DNA of 64,000 nucleotides from NCBI GenBank assembly GCA_003344405.1, contig NOWV01000042.1, forward strand, positions 186,001 to 250,000, written 5' to 3'. Of the stretch, positions 19,374 through 32,103 are shown in pieces. The position numbers were made by a program, and so were the translations under genes. The stretch comes from Trichoplax sp. H2 (Eukaryota; Placozoa; Uniplacotomia; Trichoplacea). How positions within the stretch are numbered: the stretch's first letter is position 1; every line of letters begins with the position of its first letter. Under the pieces are notes generated by a model. The model was given only the letters and a program-made list of their open reading frames with translations, was not told where the DNA came from and made no database searches.

Positions 19374-21337
19374 TTGGAGCGGTATTGGGCGATTGCTTCG
19401 GTGCTCCATTTGAAGATATTCCATTTGATTCTATATCGTTAGATTCAGTCCAAAGATTTACGCGTCAAGATTACAAGAAGAAACAAATACTCTTGTACAC
19501 TGATGACACCGCCATGGCGAGATCGATTGCAGACTCACTCTTATCGAACTAGTAATTTCCTAAAGTTTCCCTAAATTATACATTGCGTTGCTTTTCATCT
19601 TTAGGAGTACGTTATACGTAAAGTAGTAGGTGACTATAGGCACTTAGCCAGTCCTATAGCTAATAGTTGGCGCTAATAAAATTTTATCGTATTGTTATGT
19701 ATTATGCAATTCTGTATAACTACTCATCTCTACTGTTCATTGTAACAGTGGTTTTAATGGAAGTGATTTGGCTAGAAGATTTACTGAAGAATATTTTCAT
19801 GATCCATCTCGTTACTATGGTGGGCATATTCCCATCGTTTTCGGAAATCTGCAAGCTTCTAACTATACTGATCCGGAAGGCCCTGCAAGCCAACAATTTA
19901 ATGGTAGTGGTTCATTCGGAAATGGTTCTGGTATGCGTGTTGCTCCTGTTGCATTATTTGCTTACAATGCTTCCATCGAGGATGCTCAAGCGGTACTGTA
20001 ATCTTAATCAACTGCACTACTTTCCACTTGTGTTTAGCTTGCAATTCTACGCAGCTGTTCTGTAGATAATACTTTGCAATAGTATTTTGCAACTTTCTTA
20101 TTCACTCCGAAACCCGGAGTGAATTCAGAGAAGCTAACTTACTCATAGCTAAAATTCATGTACAAGGCCAGCAAATTGGACTGCATAACAAAAATATGAA
20201 AGTAAAAGTTCTTTACAGTTAATTAACGCTTGAGAGTAAACAGTAATTTTATAATCAATAGATAGACGTAGCTAAATAGCATAGTACGTTTCATACAGTA
20301 CTGTACAGTACAAGTAATGCTAAATTTACATTAATATGCTATTATACAATATTTATATTGTGGTGCTAATCACTCAAACTGCTATTGACACTACAGTATG
20401 TATTCTGCTGCCTTGCTTACCACAATTTACTATCTAAATCATTATAGTATTAATTTTCTTATTCTGTACGTATGCAGTTAGCCGCCAAAACCTCTAGAAT
20501 TACTCATACACATCCTAATGGTGTAAATGGAGCTATCATGCAAATGTTAGCTGTTCGTGAGAGCCTCACAATGGATGCTGCCCAAGGTCTTGACGTTTAT
20601 GCTTTCCTTGATAAAATGCTAATATACATGGAAGATATTGAGCATACTCTACCAACCACAGTCACAGCATCCATGGAAGGAATGGATGAAAAAGAAAAAA
20701 ATGTGTAAATACAGTCTAATATTCATGTATGATTGAATTAATCAATGTAACTTTTGAATCGTACAGACTGATATTTCTGATACACCCTTTATGACTTGTT
20801 ATCGTCTGCGATAGCTATAGGTTAACCCATTTGAAAAACAGCAACACCAGTATGCAAGGTCGTTGCTCAACTTACGTAGAATCTCTGGTTAGAATGTATC
20901 GACTTTTACAAAAATCAAAATCTGTTAAAACCAAGTCTGTTTATAGGTAGTAAATTTTTGATACCATTTATTGCCTATCTTTTGATTGATTGATTCTATT
21001 ACACTGATGAATTGCGATCTGAGGACACTGTTACGTCACTTAATCTTTTAGAGCTCTTGGCAACGGTATAACTGCAATTGAAGCTATTCCTGCTGCTCTT
21101 ATGGCCTTTTTATGCGTAGCTTGTGAGCCGAAAAATACGTTCATGGATGTAATTGAATATGCAATCGCCTTAGGCAACGATACAGATACTATAGCCACGA
21201 TGGCAGGAGCTATTGCTGGAGGCTATTATGGATATAATTCATTACCAAAGGATTGGATTGAGAAATGTGAAGGGAGTTCGTATGCGTTCGATCAAGCTGA
21301 AAAGTTATTCAACTATGTAATACAACATGATAAATAA
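19313..21337 (+). CDS. ADP-ribosylhydrolase ARH3-like, copy A, 5 exons
   Basis: ARH3 (ADPRS) family Mg-dependent hydrolase that removes serine-linked ADP-ribose from proteins and cleaves poly(ADP-ribose). Exons 19313-19551, 19749-19992, 20478-20704, 20821-20946, 21052-21337 give 373 residues (human ARH3 is 363). Visible motifs: FCGCLVGAVLGDCFGAPFED (with the family's metal-linked Glu), YTDDTAMARS (TDDT metal ligands), FNGSGSFGNGSGMRVAPVAL, ITHTHPNGVNGAIMQMLAVR, and NDTDTIATMAGAIAGGYYG (the second Asp cluster). The usual GGDTDT is GNDTDT here, with the Asp-Thr-Asp-Thr core kept, so activity is likely retained. First of four tandem copies. Its translation may be reduced by the overlapping uORF at 19299. 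AATAAA lies about 300 bases after the stop, near 21634. Confidence 0.92.
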
Positions 21338-22687
21338 TACCTACTTATAGATGGTATAAATGATTCACTGAAATAGAATAGATTTCATGAAATTGGATTA
21401 TATTTTAAATTGAGCGATTGGAAACTTAGCGTATTGCGATCTTTATTATTATTTAAACTAAACTATTAACTATTTTAAATATTATCAAGCCTGACGACTT
21501 TATTAATTGGCATAGTAAACATGCACTGTATTGAGACCTTTGATTGATTCTAAACCGAATTTGCTCCTCCCTAGGAAATGCTTTTAAAACGTATTATTTT
21601 TAGTTATTTCACAACATTTATGATATAAAGTGTAATAAAAATTCAACTCTACTATTGCAATCCTCAAGTTTACGTTAAATTGCAAATAACCGATGAGGAA
21701 TTAATATATTTCCAACTACTCCCAAATTACATAGCTTGCGGTCAAAATTTTCAATTTTATTCGTCAGTACTGATTTGGTAATAAATTGTAGAGTTGTAGC
21801 TTGACTATTCAATCCTTCATCTTTCAAATAAAGGTATACTGTACAAGGAGTGTACTATAATATTTAATAAAAGTTTAAATAACACACAAATTTATCAGTA
21901 AAATTTGTAAATACACGTTGGCGCATAAATAAATCAAAGTGTATAAAATAATAGATGTAGGAATGAAAACATTATAAATCTGTAATGTTATGACAGTCTT
22001 GTGTGTGTATAAGAAATTTTATCATTTTGAAGTTCAAATTAATTATTACGGTGCAGCTATAAGATGGTCCGGACCGTATGCTGGTGCAGCTTTGCAGGAA
22101 TTGAAGCTGCTATTTTAGGACGAAATCTATCGTAGGATTACTTTTTAAGGCCATAGAATATCGTTGTTTACTGGCCTGGTGGTAACACTCCATCAGCGAT
22201 TGCTGCAATCAGATTTTACGGCCTTGATAGCTAATCTGCATCTAGTAGCAGCCAACTACTTATAAACTTGAAAAACTTTATTTGCATGGCAATGACGTCA
22301 TAATAATCGTCGCAGCTGCCAGCTGGACAGAACCTGTCACAGAAGTACCGCAAGTCTTTGCCTAGTAGTCCAGCTCATTCATCGCTCAATTCTTATAATA
22401 ATTCTATAATTACGTTTGCTAATCTCATGCTGCAACTAACCAGCTACACGGACAGACTGTTGAATTCGACCAAGAACAACAACTGCAAATCATTAGCAGG
22501 AATAACATTGCTGCAGGGTTGGCAACGCACAGGTATGTGTAGACCAATTGCTCTGCGTTGCTAAAGGTAGAACTATGCTCTTGTGAAACTTCTAAATAAT
22601 AATGAATAGAAGGATATAAATAATATATACTTAATAATTTAGAATTGGATCAATACTAAAAATCTCTGCATTAGCAGCAACACCAAA
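21338..22687. other. Spacer between ARH3 copies A and B
   Basis: No gene is assigned. It holds a possible poly(A) signal near 21634 and the CRE at 22293-22300. The frame at 22358-22564 has no recognisable family and probably lies in the copy B promoter or 5' UTR. Confidence 0.5.
22293..22300. promoter_or_regulatory. CRE palindrome TGACGTCA upstream of ARH3 copy B
   Basis: Perfect TGACGTCA, 388 bases before the copy B start codon. The flank AATGACGTCATAA resembles the copy A site, CATGACGTCATAA. Confidence 0.6.
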
Positions 22688-24613
22688 ATGGTAACAATGA
22701 CGAGAGCAGCCTCCAACCGGCTTCGTAATAAATTTCATGGATGTTTAGTTGGAGCTGTATTGGGCGATTGCTTAGGTGCAATATTTGAAAATGATACTTT
22801 CCAAAGTATACCAATCGAAAAAGTTCAGAAATTTACACGTGAAGGCTATAAAAAACAGCAAGAACTCTTTTACACAGATGACACGGCCATGGCAAGATCG
22901 GTTGCGGACTCGCTGTTATCTAAGAAGTACAGTAAATTCCCTATCATTTCTCTAGTCGTAAATAAAGTTAACATACCTACCTTCAATATGCATAGATAAT
23001 TCAATTCTATCCTGACATAATATGGTACTAGTGTTTCTCATCATACGCGTACGCATATGATTAATTAATAGTGGCTTTCATGGAAGCGATATGGCCAAAC
23101 GATTTACTGAAGAATATTTTCACAATCCATATCGTGGCTATGGTGGCAATGTTCCTACTGTTTTCAGTAAACTAAGAGATTCTAACTATGCTGATCCAGA
23201 AGGCCCTGCTAGCCAACAATTTGATGGTAGCGGTTCATATGGAAATGGTTCTGCTATGCGTGTGGCTCCAGTTGCGTTGTTTGCGTATCATGATCCCGTA
23301 GAGGAAGCACAAACGGTACTGTTATTTCGATTAGCTGCAATGCCTTGTGTTGTTTTTATACTTTATTCAAGACTTATTTTCGTTCAGTTAATGGCAGATA
23401 TACTGTAACTGATTCGTTTAATATGTAATAACATATTTCTATTATGGTAATAGACATTTATTCAGCGAATTATTGCATATAGAATAGTGCTACAATCTGA
23501 AGATTCGCTTGAGAACAAACGTATATAGACTATCTAAAATCTGAATAAATGATTATTACTATCGTCTAACTGATTTATAGTACTCGTACGTTAACACTTT
23601 CAAATAACTGCAATATCTTTTTAGCTGATTTTGATGTTATTTATTATCGATAATTTGCGTTCAATCTACTATCAAAATCGTTACAACAATAACTAGTAAC
23701 AACGTCCTATTTTCTATTTGCAGATAGCTGCCAAAACTTCTAGAATTACTCATACACATCCTGATGGTGTAAATGGAGCTATCATGCAAATGTTAGCAGT
23801 TCGTGAAAGTGTCATATTAAATGTTAGTCAAGGTCTTGATGTTTTCGCATTCCTTGATAAAATGTTGATTTACATGGAAGACATTGAACATACTTTACCA
23901 ACGAACGCCATAGCAGCTATAGAAAGAATGGATGAAGCAGAAAAGAACGCGTAAGATAGTATATCACAGATTTATTCAAGCATAACTAATGCGGCATTTA
24001 AATTGCAACTATCAATTCTATATTGACTTAATGCGCTTAAATGTGTCCTTTATCTCTTGTTATCGTCTATACTACGGTAGTCGTAGGTTATCTCAATTGA
24101 AAAATAGCGATACTAGTATGGAAAATCGTTGCTCAAGTTACGTAGAATCTCTGGTTAGAATGTGTAGGCTATTCCAGGAATCAAAATCTATTAACTCTGA
24201 AGTTGTATATAGGTGATTTTTATGGCATTTAATTCTCTACCTATAGCTATTGGGAGATTCATTTAATTGAGATATTGCGGTCTGTCTTAATGCACTATTA
24301 CAATACTTGACTTTATAGAACCTTTGGCAACGGTATAGCTGCCATTGAAGCCGTCCCGGCTGCTCTTATGGCCTTTTTGTGTATAGCTTGTGAGCCGAAG
24401 AGTTCATTCATGGATGTAATCGAATATGCAATATCTTTAGGCGGCGATACAGATACTATAGCTACGATGGCAGGAGCTATCGCTGGAGGTTATTATGGAT
24501 GCGACTCAATACCCAATGGATGGATTGAAAAATGTGAAGGAACTGCATATGCGTTACAGCGAGCAGATAACTTGTTTGGCTACGCAGTGCAGCGCTATAC
24601 ATTTATCAGTTAG
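22688..24613 (+). CDS. ADP-ribosylhydrolase ARH3-like, copy B, 5 exons
   Basis: Same family and exon plan as copy A. Exons 22688-22926, 23072-23315, 23724-23950, 24087-24212, 24319-24613 give 376 residues; the first four exons match copy A in length exactly and the last is 9 bases longer. It has the most canonical catalytic motifs of the array: GCLVGAVLGDCLGAIFEN, YTDDTAMARS, FDGSGSYGNGSAMRVAPVAL, ITHTHPDGVNGAIMQML, and GGDTDTIATMAGAIAGGYYG. All metal-ligand positions I know for human ARH3 appear present, so it is expected to be an active ADP-ribosyl hydrolase. The C-terminus (AVQRYTFIS) differs from copies A and C, which end in QHDK. No lesion was seen. Confidence 0.92.
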
Positions 24614-26169
24614 GACTTTAGCCATTTATAGCCTGTACTGTTATATAAACCTTTAACCATTTAAAACCGCATCAAGCTTGATGATTTAATTAAATGAAAT
24701 AGTCAAAATGTGTGATGGATGAACATCACGGCTTGTAATTTGTATGATTCAGAAAAATGAAAGCATTTTTCTAGACATAACGACTTTAAAGCATACAGCA
24801 TCTCTACTATGACATGCAGTATCACGATAATTATATTCTGAAATTCCAATCGTTGAGATAGTCATGTAGACTAGAAGACATTTAACTATTAACATTTCAT
24901 CTCATTGTTCATAAAATATCGTGCAGTTCACGTAAATAATTTACAATTTTACATGTTAGGAGTAGGGTAGGCCATGATACCAATATCTTTTATTTTATTT
25001 TCTAACAACGATTAATTATACACAAGGCGAATATCTTCCAACGAATCTGCAAATTTTAGCAATCGAATTTAATTTTACCGGACTTTACGTTGTTGCGTTA
25101 ACCTAAATGTAAACATTGATCACATATCGTATACTGGTGATAAACATAGTATTTTAGAATACCTTTTAGTAATATGAAATTTAATCAACTATATAAATTG
25201 ATTTAAAAGTAAATGAAAAGTATTCTATTGACATACAGTAGCTAGTATGGACCTTATTCAGGCAATGGTTACTCTAAGCTGCCCACTGTCTGTATTGGTT
25301 AGTAGCTAAAAAGGGATAATGATTCCTTATACTTCTGCTCCGTTATTTTAAGGGGTTTAACTTAATTTACGTAGAAATGCTCTTAAAACCCTGCACTAGT
25401 GATCAGTTATTTTTTCAGGCACCATAGAATACTATTTTGATTGATTTTATACAGTACAGTACACTCTTTCATTTTGCAATACAAACGTATGGATCGATCG
25501 ATGTGCACGGTGATTGGTCAGCCGTAACTTTACAGATCATATCTGAAAAAAGGTCTTCTATAGAGCTAATAATAATTATAATTAATGCTACTTTGAACGG
25601 ATAGCTTCTCGCTTAATTTACTATGCAATAAATGGTCTGGTTTGTATGGCGTGTTCTAAATTTATAACGAGAAAAAGTAGAACTGTCACAGAAAACAATA
25701 TACGCTATTGTACTACGAGCTCATTGTCAGGCTGAATTGTCAAATCGTTCAATTTATACTCAATATACATAAACATTAGCTATCACTTTTTAGATAATAT
25801 TATGCAAGTATGTTGGTATCTATTAAAAATATGTAAAATGGTATAGATAAATTACTATAAACACATTCCTAGATAAGTTATCTTATGGAAACTATGTTAC
25901 GACAGCTAGGCAAAAATTACTCCATAAAGAAGCTAGCTAGCCTAGAAATGCTGCGATCTCAAGTTCACTATAACCTACCAATCAGTTGGTTATTGCAGGT
26001 TGGACAAGTCTATCGAAAGTATGAAAAGTATGAGAATGATTAAGATCTCCATTTTTAGCAGTCAGTAGCTACGCAACTGAAGGTGTTGTGACGTCATTAG
26101 CCATGAAAGGCTTAAAAGCTTAATTAATGTTACCATGCAACTGAGAAAGTATTTTACATGAATATCGTA
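24614..26169. other. Spacer between ARH3 copies B and C
   Basis: No coding content is recognised. It holds the CRE at 26089-26096 close to copy C and scattered TACAGTAC motifs (for example near 25452). Confidence 0.5.
26089..26096. promoter_or_regulatory. CRE palindrome TGACGTCA upstream of ARH3 copy C
   Basis: Perfect TGACGTCA, 74 bases before the copy C start codon, a promoter-proximal position. Confidence 0.65.
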
Positions 26170-28296
26170 ATGGCGAACTTGGACCAGGCAGCATCAGATC
26201 GGCTTCGCAATAAATTTCGCGGATGTTTAGTGGGAGCAGTATTGGGTGATTGCTTTGGGGCAAATTTTGAAGATACTGCTCTTCGATTCATATCATTGGA
26301 AAAAGTTCGGAAATTTACGCGTGAACGTTATCAAAAACAAGAAGTACTCTTATACACGAATGATACCGCCATGACTAGATCGCTTGCAGATTCGTTGTTA
26401 TCCAATGGGTAAATTTATTAACATACGTGTTCTCTAATTGCACAGTACAATATATTGTGCCATGTAGTAATATTTCTATAATAGAAATAGAGATAACTCT
26501 TACTCTTATATAATGCGATTCTGCAATTTACCAATTCTCCGATCTCATCATGCCATTAACAGTGGCTTCAATGGAACTGACATGGCTAAACGATTTGCGG
26601 AAGAATATTTTAATGATCAATCCCGCTTTTACGGAGGCCATGTTCCGGACGTTTTTTATAAGTTACAAATGTCGAACTATACTGATCCAGAAGGCCCCGC
26701 TAATCAACAATTTGATGGTAGTGGTTCGTATGGAAATGGCTCTGCTATGCGTGTTACTCCCGTCGCATTGTTTACTCACAACCGTTCGATCAAGGAAGCT
26801 CAAACGGTACAGTAATTTGAATAAATTGCTGCACTTTCGTATTATTTCTTATCCACACACAGACTGTAATCTTACATGGTTGTTATGTAGGGAAATAATT
26901 TATCTCAGCTGCAATGTAATAAGTCATATTAAAGAGAAAATTATTTCAATGCAAAGTTAAATGTAGTGAGCAATATCGGGAAATCGAAGCAGTGTAACGA
27001 TTAACGAAGAGTTAATAGTGCTCTATCTTAACGTTATAAGCTGTAGTTAACAGAAAATATTTACAAACTGATACATAACAGAAGTTTCAGGAACGAACTA
27101 AAAATTTATTATTTTTAACGCTCGTACTGGATTTTGTTAATAACGATGTAACTTATGTCGTTTTTAATGTACTTGTACAGAATTGACTACGCCTACTGGG
27201 ATATAAAATAATGTACCAATATTAAACCTCCGCCGCGATTGTACAGTACATACTTTGCGATCTAAAATCTGAATAGATAGATATTAACATCATATAAACT
27301 CTTAATTGTTTTCACATTAGCTTACAAATAAGTAAGTTAATTTAGCTCTGTTTATTATTAGCGCCATGGCTTATTATAATTGACTATCTAAACTAATAAA
27401 GTAATTTCTCTGTTCTGTACGCAGCTAGCGACCAAAACCTCTAGAATTACTCATACACATCCCGATGGTGTAAATGGAGCTATCATGCAAATGTTAGCTG
27501 TTCGTGAAAGTCTCATGCTTAATGCTGACCAAGATCTCGATGTTTTTGCTTTCCTTGATAAAATGCTGATCTATATGGAAGATATCGAACATACCCTACC
27601 CACAAATATTACAGCCGCTATGGAAGGAATGGATGAAGTAGAAAAGAATAGGTAAATGCAGTATACGTGTATATGGTAGTTATCCACACATGCTGTAGTT
27701 AATACAGCTTGCAGGTACAGATGTTTGTATTCATGGTTTGTTCTTTATGACCTGCTATTGTCTCAATAATGACAGTTATAGGTTAACGCATTTGAAAGAG
27801 ACTGATACTAGCATGGAAGATCGTTGCTTAACTTATGTAGAATCTCTGGTCAGAATGTATCGGCTTCTACAGGAATCAAAATCTGTCGAACGTGAAGTTG
27901 TGTGCAAGTAATAAATTTTAAATTTCGTTGTATTATCTATCCATTACCTGAAACTAGTTTTACACTTCAAAATTTAAATCCAAATATTGCAACTTTTGCT
28001 TATCTTGTAGTGCTTTTGGTAATGGTATAGTTGCGATCGAAGCAGTTCCAGCTGCTGTTATGGCCTTTTTATGTATAGCTCGTAAGCCGAATAACACGTT
28101 CATGGATGTTATTGAGTATGCATTATCTTTAGCTGGCGATACAGATACTGTAGGTTCGATGGCAGGAGCTATTGCTGGATGCTTCTACGGACACAATTTA
28201 TTGCCAAAGGGTTGGATTGAAAAATGTGAAGGAACTACGTATGCGTTCGATCAAGCCGATAAATTATTCGACTACGTAATGCAACACGATAAATAA
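26170..28296 (+). CDS. ADP-ribosylhydrolase ARH3-like, copy C, catalytic Asp changed
   Basis: Exons 26170-26408, 26563-26806, 27425-27651, 27782-27907, 28011-28296 give 373 residues. The start at 26170 makes exon 1 the same length as in copies A and B; an in-frame ATG at 26158 would add four residues. The frame is intact and all splice sites are consensus. The metal-binding motif reads YTNDTAMTRS instead of YTDDTAMARS: the first Asp of TDDT, equivalent to human ARH3 Asp77, is Asn. The second cluster is AGDTDTVGSMAGAIAGCFYG, with the Asp-Thr-Asp-Thr core kept but neighbours changed. Loss of this Asp is known to abolish ARH3 activity in mutants, so copy C may be a binding-only or regulatory paralogue, or an early step of decay. 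Confidence 0.9.
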
Positions 28297-29327
28297 TACC
28301 AACTTATGAACTGTATAAAGGGTTAACTGAAATTTGAGAAGTGTTATGAAATAGGAATATAGTTTTAAATTACACAGTTACCGTAAAACCTCAACTGCAT
28401 TTAACCTGTCCTGTCATTAAAAATTTTTATTTATTTTAAACATTTCTAAACATGATGATTTCAATTAAGTATGATAAATAAATATATATTGATTGATGAT
28501 TGTTGCTACATATAGTTTTGAATACCTTAGTAAAAACAAAGCTGCTTTTCATATACATCCATATTAAATACAATTGAGTTATACTAGTATGAAGTATCAC
28601 AATAACAATCGATAGACGAGCTATAATTAAGCCTGACTGCTTACGAGAAATGCAGTTCGCGTAGAGAATAAACAATTTTACCTACTGGCAACAATTGTAA
28701 TTACAAGTATATTATCTAATTTCTAATCATGAACAAGTAGCGGGATGGAACACTATTCTCATAATAATTAGGTTAAGTTATTGGCTGATTTGGTAAAGAC
28801 ATTCTACGAAATCTGCAAATTTTGCAAAGTGATTTTTGTTTTACAGGGCCCGTTGATTTTAGTACAAAGGTATAAACGCCCTTATGGGCTTATGACCACA
28901 ACAATCGGCCATAGAAGCATAGTCAATAATTAGAATATGAGTCAGATGCAATGAATAATTATAGTATAGAAGAATATCCATCAAAACGTGGAGTGATATA
29001 GTCACTTTTTTAACATTAGAAGTAAATTTGTTGATGGCTCTTGCAAGGAAACTTACTACTGGATTTCCTTCAGTAATTGCAATCTATTAATTATCGACTG
29101 CTTATGTAGCAGCTAAGCCTAAACAGAAACAACTACGTGACGATATTTGTATTGTTATTATCAGCTATTATAATTATTAATTATTATTTTATGAATTGAT
29201 TATCTTTCAATTAGAATACAGTACAATTACTTATAAAATAGATATGTCTAGCATTCGCTGTGATAACCATGACGTCATCCGGACAAGATCACTAGAGTAA
29301 ACTAAGCAAACGAGTAGAAATATCGTA
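28297..29327. other. Spacer between ARH3 copy C and pseudogene copy D
   Basis: No coding content is recognised. The minus-strand frame at 28436-28675 has no family resemblance. A CRE at 29270-29277 lies close to the copy D start. Confidence 0.5.
29270..29277. promoter_or_regulatory. CRE palindrome TGACGTCA upstream of ARH3 copy D pseudogene
   Basis: Perfect TGACGTCA, 51 bases before the decayed copy D start codon. The promoter motif survives although the coding region is broken. Confidence 0.6.
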
Positions 29328-32103
29328 ATGGCTACAAAGATGCAAACAGCATCTGATTGACTTCGCGATCAATTTCGTGGCAGTTTAGTTGGAGTACAGT
29401 AGTACCTGGCGATTGCTTAGGTGCTAAATTGAAGACACTTCATTTCAATTTATGTCAGCCATAATGGTGCAGAAGTTTATAAGTAAGGGCTACAAAGAGG
29501 AAGCAATACGCTTGCATGTAGATGCTACCGTCATGATAAGATCGGTTGCAGATTCGCCGGTGTCTGATAGGTAATCTCCTAACATCTCCTATCGTATAGT
29601 ATATCCCAGGTCTCCCTCTCTAAAACTCCCAATCTTTATACCCTCGACCGCAGATTATACCCGGTAACCCTCCCTCCCTTAAAACTCTCGGCTTTTATAC
29701 CCTCGACGGCAGATTATAGTCTGTAGGGTGTCTGCAGAATCTACAACAAGCCTTCCTAACACTTAAAAGTCCTAACCATTAAGCATTGTACTGTAGTTTC
29801 TTAACATAGCTATTCTAGTCATACTGTAGGTATTGTACTAATCTTAGCACTTGCTAAATGTCAGTTATGCACATGCAGTAGTACAGTGTTCCTTCTTTAG
29901 TAGCCTCTGGTATAAGTCTGTTTGTACAGACTGCATGGGCTAGTATTTGTTACGATTTCAGCTAATTACAGTAGTAATGTGGTAGGAAATACAGTAATAG
30001 TATGTCGAGTGGAACTGTACATCTCAATAAAGTAAGTGTTGATTACGCACGCTACAATAGCATTATAATTATTAATGATAGAAGGGCTTAGAATAAATGC
30101 AATAATCTGGCTTAGATTACCAGTTTATAAACGAGTATAATCTTATGTTGACACTATACGATACTATTCTATACAACTCCTTCTTGAATATTTAATTGAC
30201 AATGGCTTTAATGGAAGTGATATGGCCAGAAGATTTACTAAAGAATATTTTCAAGATCCATCTCGTTACTATGGAGGCCGTGTTAATACTATATTTAATA
30301 CATTATGAGTATCAAATTACCCTAATCCAGAAGGCTCTGCTAGCTAATAATTCCACTGTAGCGGTTCATATGGAAATGGTTTTGCGATGCGCGTTGCTCC
30401 CGTTGGGTTATTTAATTACAAGAGTTTCATCGAGGAAGCTCAAACAGTAACATAATTTTAATTTCAATCAACTATTATGCCTTATCTATGTTGTATGTAT
30501 ACATGTCTAAGCTGCTACTTTACTCAACTGTTATGCAAGTTATTATCGTGTAAATGTGTTTAATACGATAAATTGTACTGTATATTTCTATAAAAGATTT
30601 ATTCACTGCGAAATTAAAATTACTGTATAAAGTTAGAAAAATTGAGCAGTATAAAGAGGAGTCGATACCGTTCAAATCCTGCGCTATATACTATATTACT
30701 ATATCATAAATGCTTAACTGAGAATGCTGAACGAATAATATACTACGGAACCTTACTAAGCGAAATAAAGAGATTTTAAAACTCTTAATAACATTTGATA
30801 GTAACAGCGGTATTGGTGTACCGCTTGTAATATGCTTCTTCGTTATATAATTAATCAATGAGTAATTAAATAAAGGCAATTAAAAAGTTCTATATATCTT
30901 TACTTTATCTACTGTTAAACATGTAATAATGTATTTTATTAGTAAAAATAATTTATTCGATTGTAGAAATATTAATATACACTGTACAGTATGCATGCAT
31001 GTATTATAGTATATACTGCACGATTACATTTTTCTTCTAAGTATTATGGCAGAATGTAACTTCGTTTAGGAATAAAACATATTTTATGATCTTAAATCTG
31101 AACAAATACATATTGCTGTCTTCTACGCTTTCTTAATTATAGTTTCGTACGGTGTACACATACATTGACGATGCTTAACTATCAACACATTGCTTTTTAT
31201 ACTTTACTCTTTACTGTAAGTATGTGTAATAAATATATTATTGATTTATTCTATGTATAGCTAGCCGCTCAAACCTCTAGAATTACTCATACGCACCCTG
31301 ATGGTGTAAACGGAGCTATCATGCAAATGTTAGCTATTCGTGAGAGCCTAGCAATCAATGCTGAATGAGGTCTTGATGCTTTTGTTTACCTTGATAAAAT
31401 ACTGATCTATATGGAAGATATTGAATTTAGCTTACCAGCGAAAATCACGGCAGCTATGAAAATAATGGATGAGTGGGAAAAGAATGTGTAAATATAGTAT
31501 ACCACTCAACCATTTATGTGTAACTTAATGTAGCTATTAAAATACTGATGCTAATATCCTTATATTCCTTTTATCACTCGTTACCGTCTTATATAACGAT
31601 AGCTACAGGTTAGCACATTTGAAGAAGAGTGATATAAGTATGGAAAATCGTTGCTCAAGTTAGAGTCTCTAGTTCGAATGTATCGAATTTTACAAAACTC
31701 AAAATCTGTTAAAACTGAAGTTTTATATAGATAACGAGTTTTAGCGATATTCTCTATCGATTAATTGATTCTATTACACTAAAAAACAGTTCGGACTGAG
31801 CATACTGTATTTGTTATGCATCGTGGAACTTTCGGTAATTGTGTCGCCGCAATTGTATCTGTTCCAGCTGCTCTAATGACCTTTTTATGTATGGCTCTTA
31901 AGTCAAAAAATTCATTCTTGGATGTGATTGAATATGCAATATCGTTATGTGGTGATACAGATACTATAGATATGAAGGCAGAAGCTATTGCCGGATGTTA
32001 TTATGGGTATAATACATTACAAAAGCGTTGGATTGAAAAATGTGAAAGAACTGCAGTAGATCAAGCTGACAAATTATTGGGACTATGCAAGGCAGTGCGG
32101 TAA
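29328..32103 (+). pseudogene. ARH3-like copy D, pseudogene
   Basis: All five exon equivalents can be traced in order: about 29328-29570, 30204-30448, 31261-31491, 31612-31732 and 31813-32103. Lesions visible: TGA in exon 1 (about 29356), an insertion adding an in-frame stop near 29399, a one-base deletion near 29430, loss of the TDDT motif (VDAT), AG to AA at the exon 2 acceptor (ttgacaATGGC against ttaacagTGGC in the other copies), stops in exon 2 (near 30306 and 30346), TGA in exon 3 (near 31365), and an 8-base deletion in exon 4 (near 31657). The last exon is still open but has changes such as CGDTDTIDMKAEAIAG. This is a decayed fourth member of the tandem array. Intron 1 is longer than in the other copies and contains a tandem repeat. 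Confidence 0.9.
29612..29730. repeat. 59-bp diverged tandem duplication in pseudogene D intron 1
   Basis: Two imperfect copies of a pyrimidine-rich unit (CTCCC...AAAACTC...TTTATACCCTCGAC-GCAGATTATA) with a period of 59 bases; CCCTCGAC occurs at 29641 and 29700. It is absent from the introns of the other three copies. Confidence 0.75.

Noticed and set aside
19667-20065. 132-codon frame overlapping ARH3 copy A exon 2
   Set aside because: Out-of-frame shadow of the exon that encodes the conserved ARH3 sequence; the same shadow frames appear over copies C and D.
29328-32103. Copy D as a functional gene with unusual splicing or recoding
   Set aside because: Multiple independent lesions (stops, frameshifts, lost acceptor AG, lost metal-binding motif) make a pseudogene far more likely.
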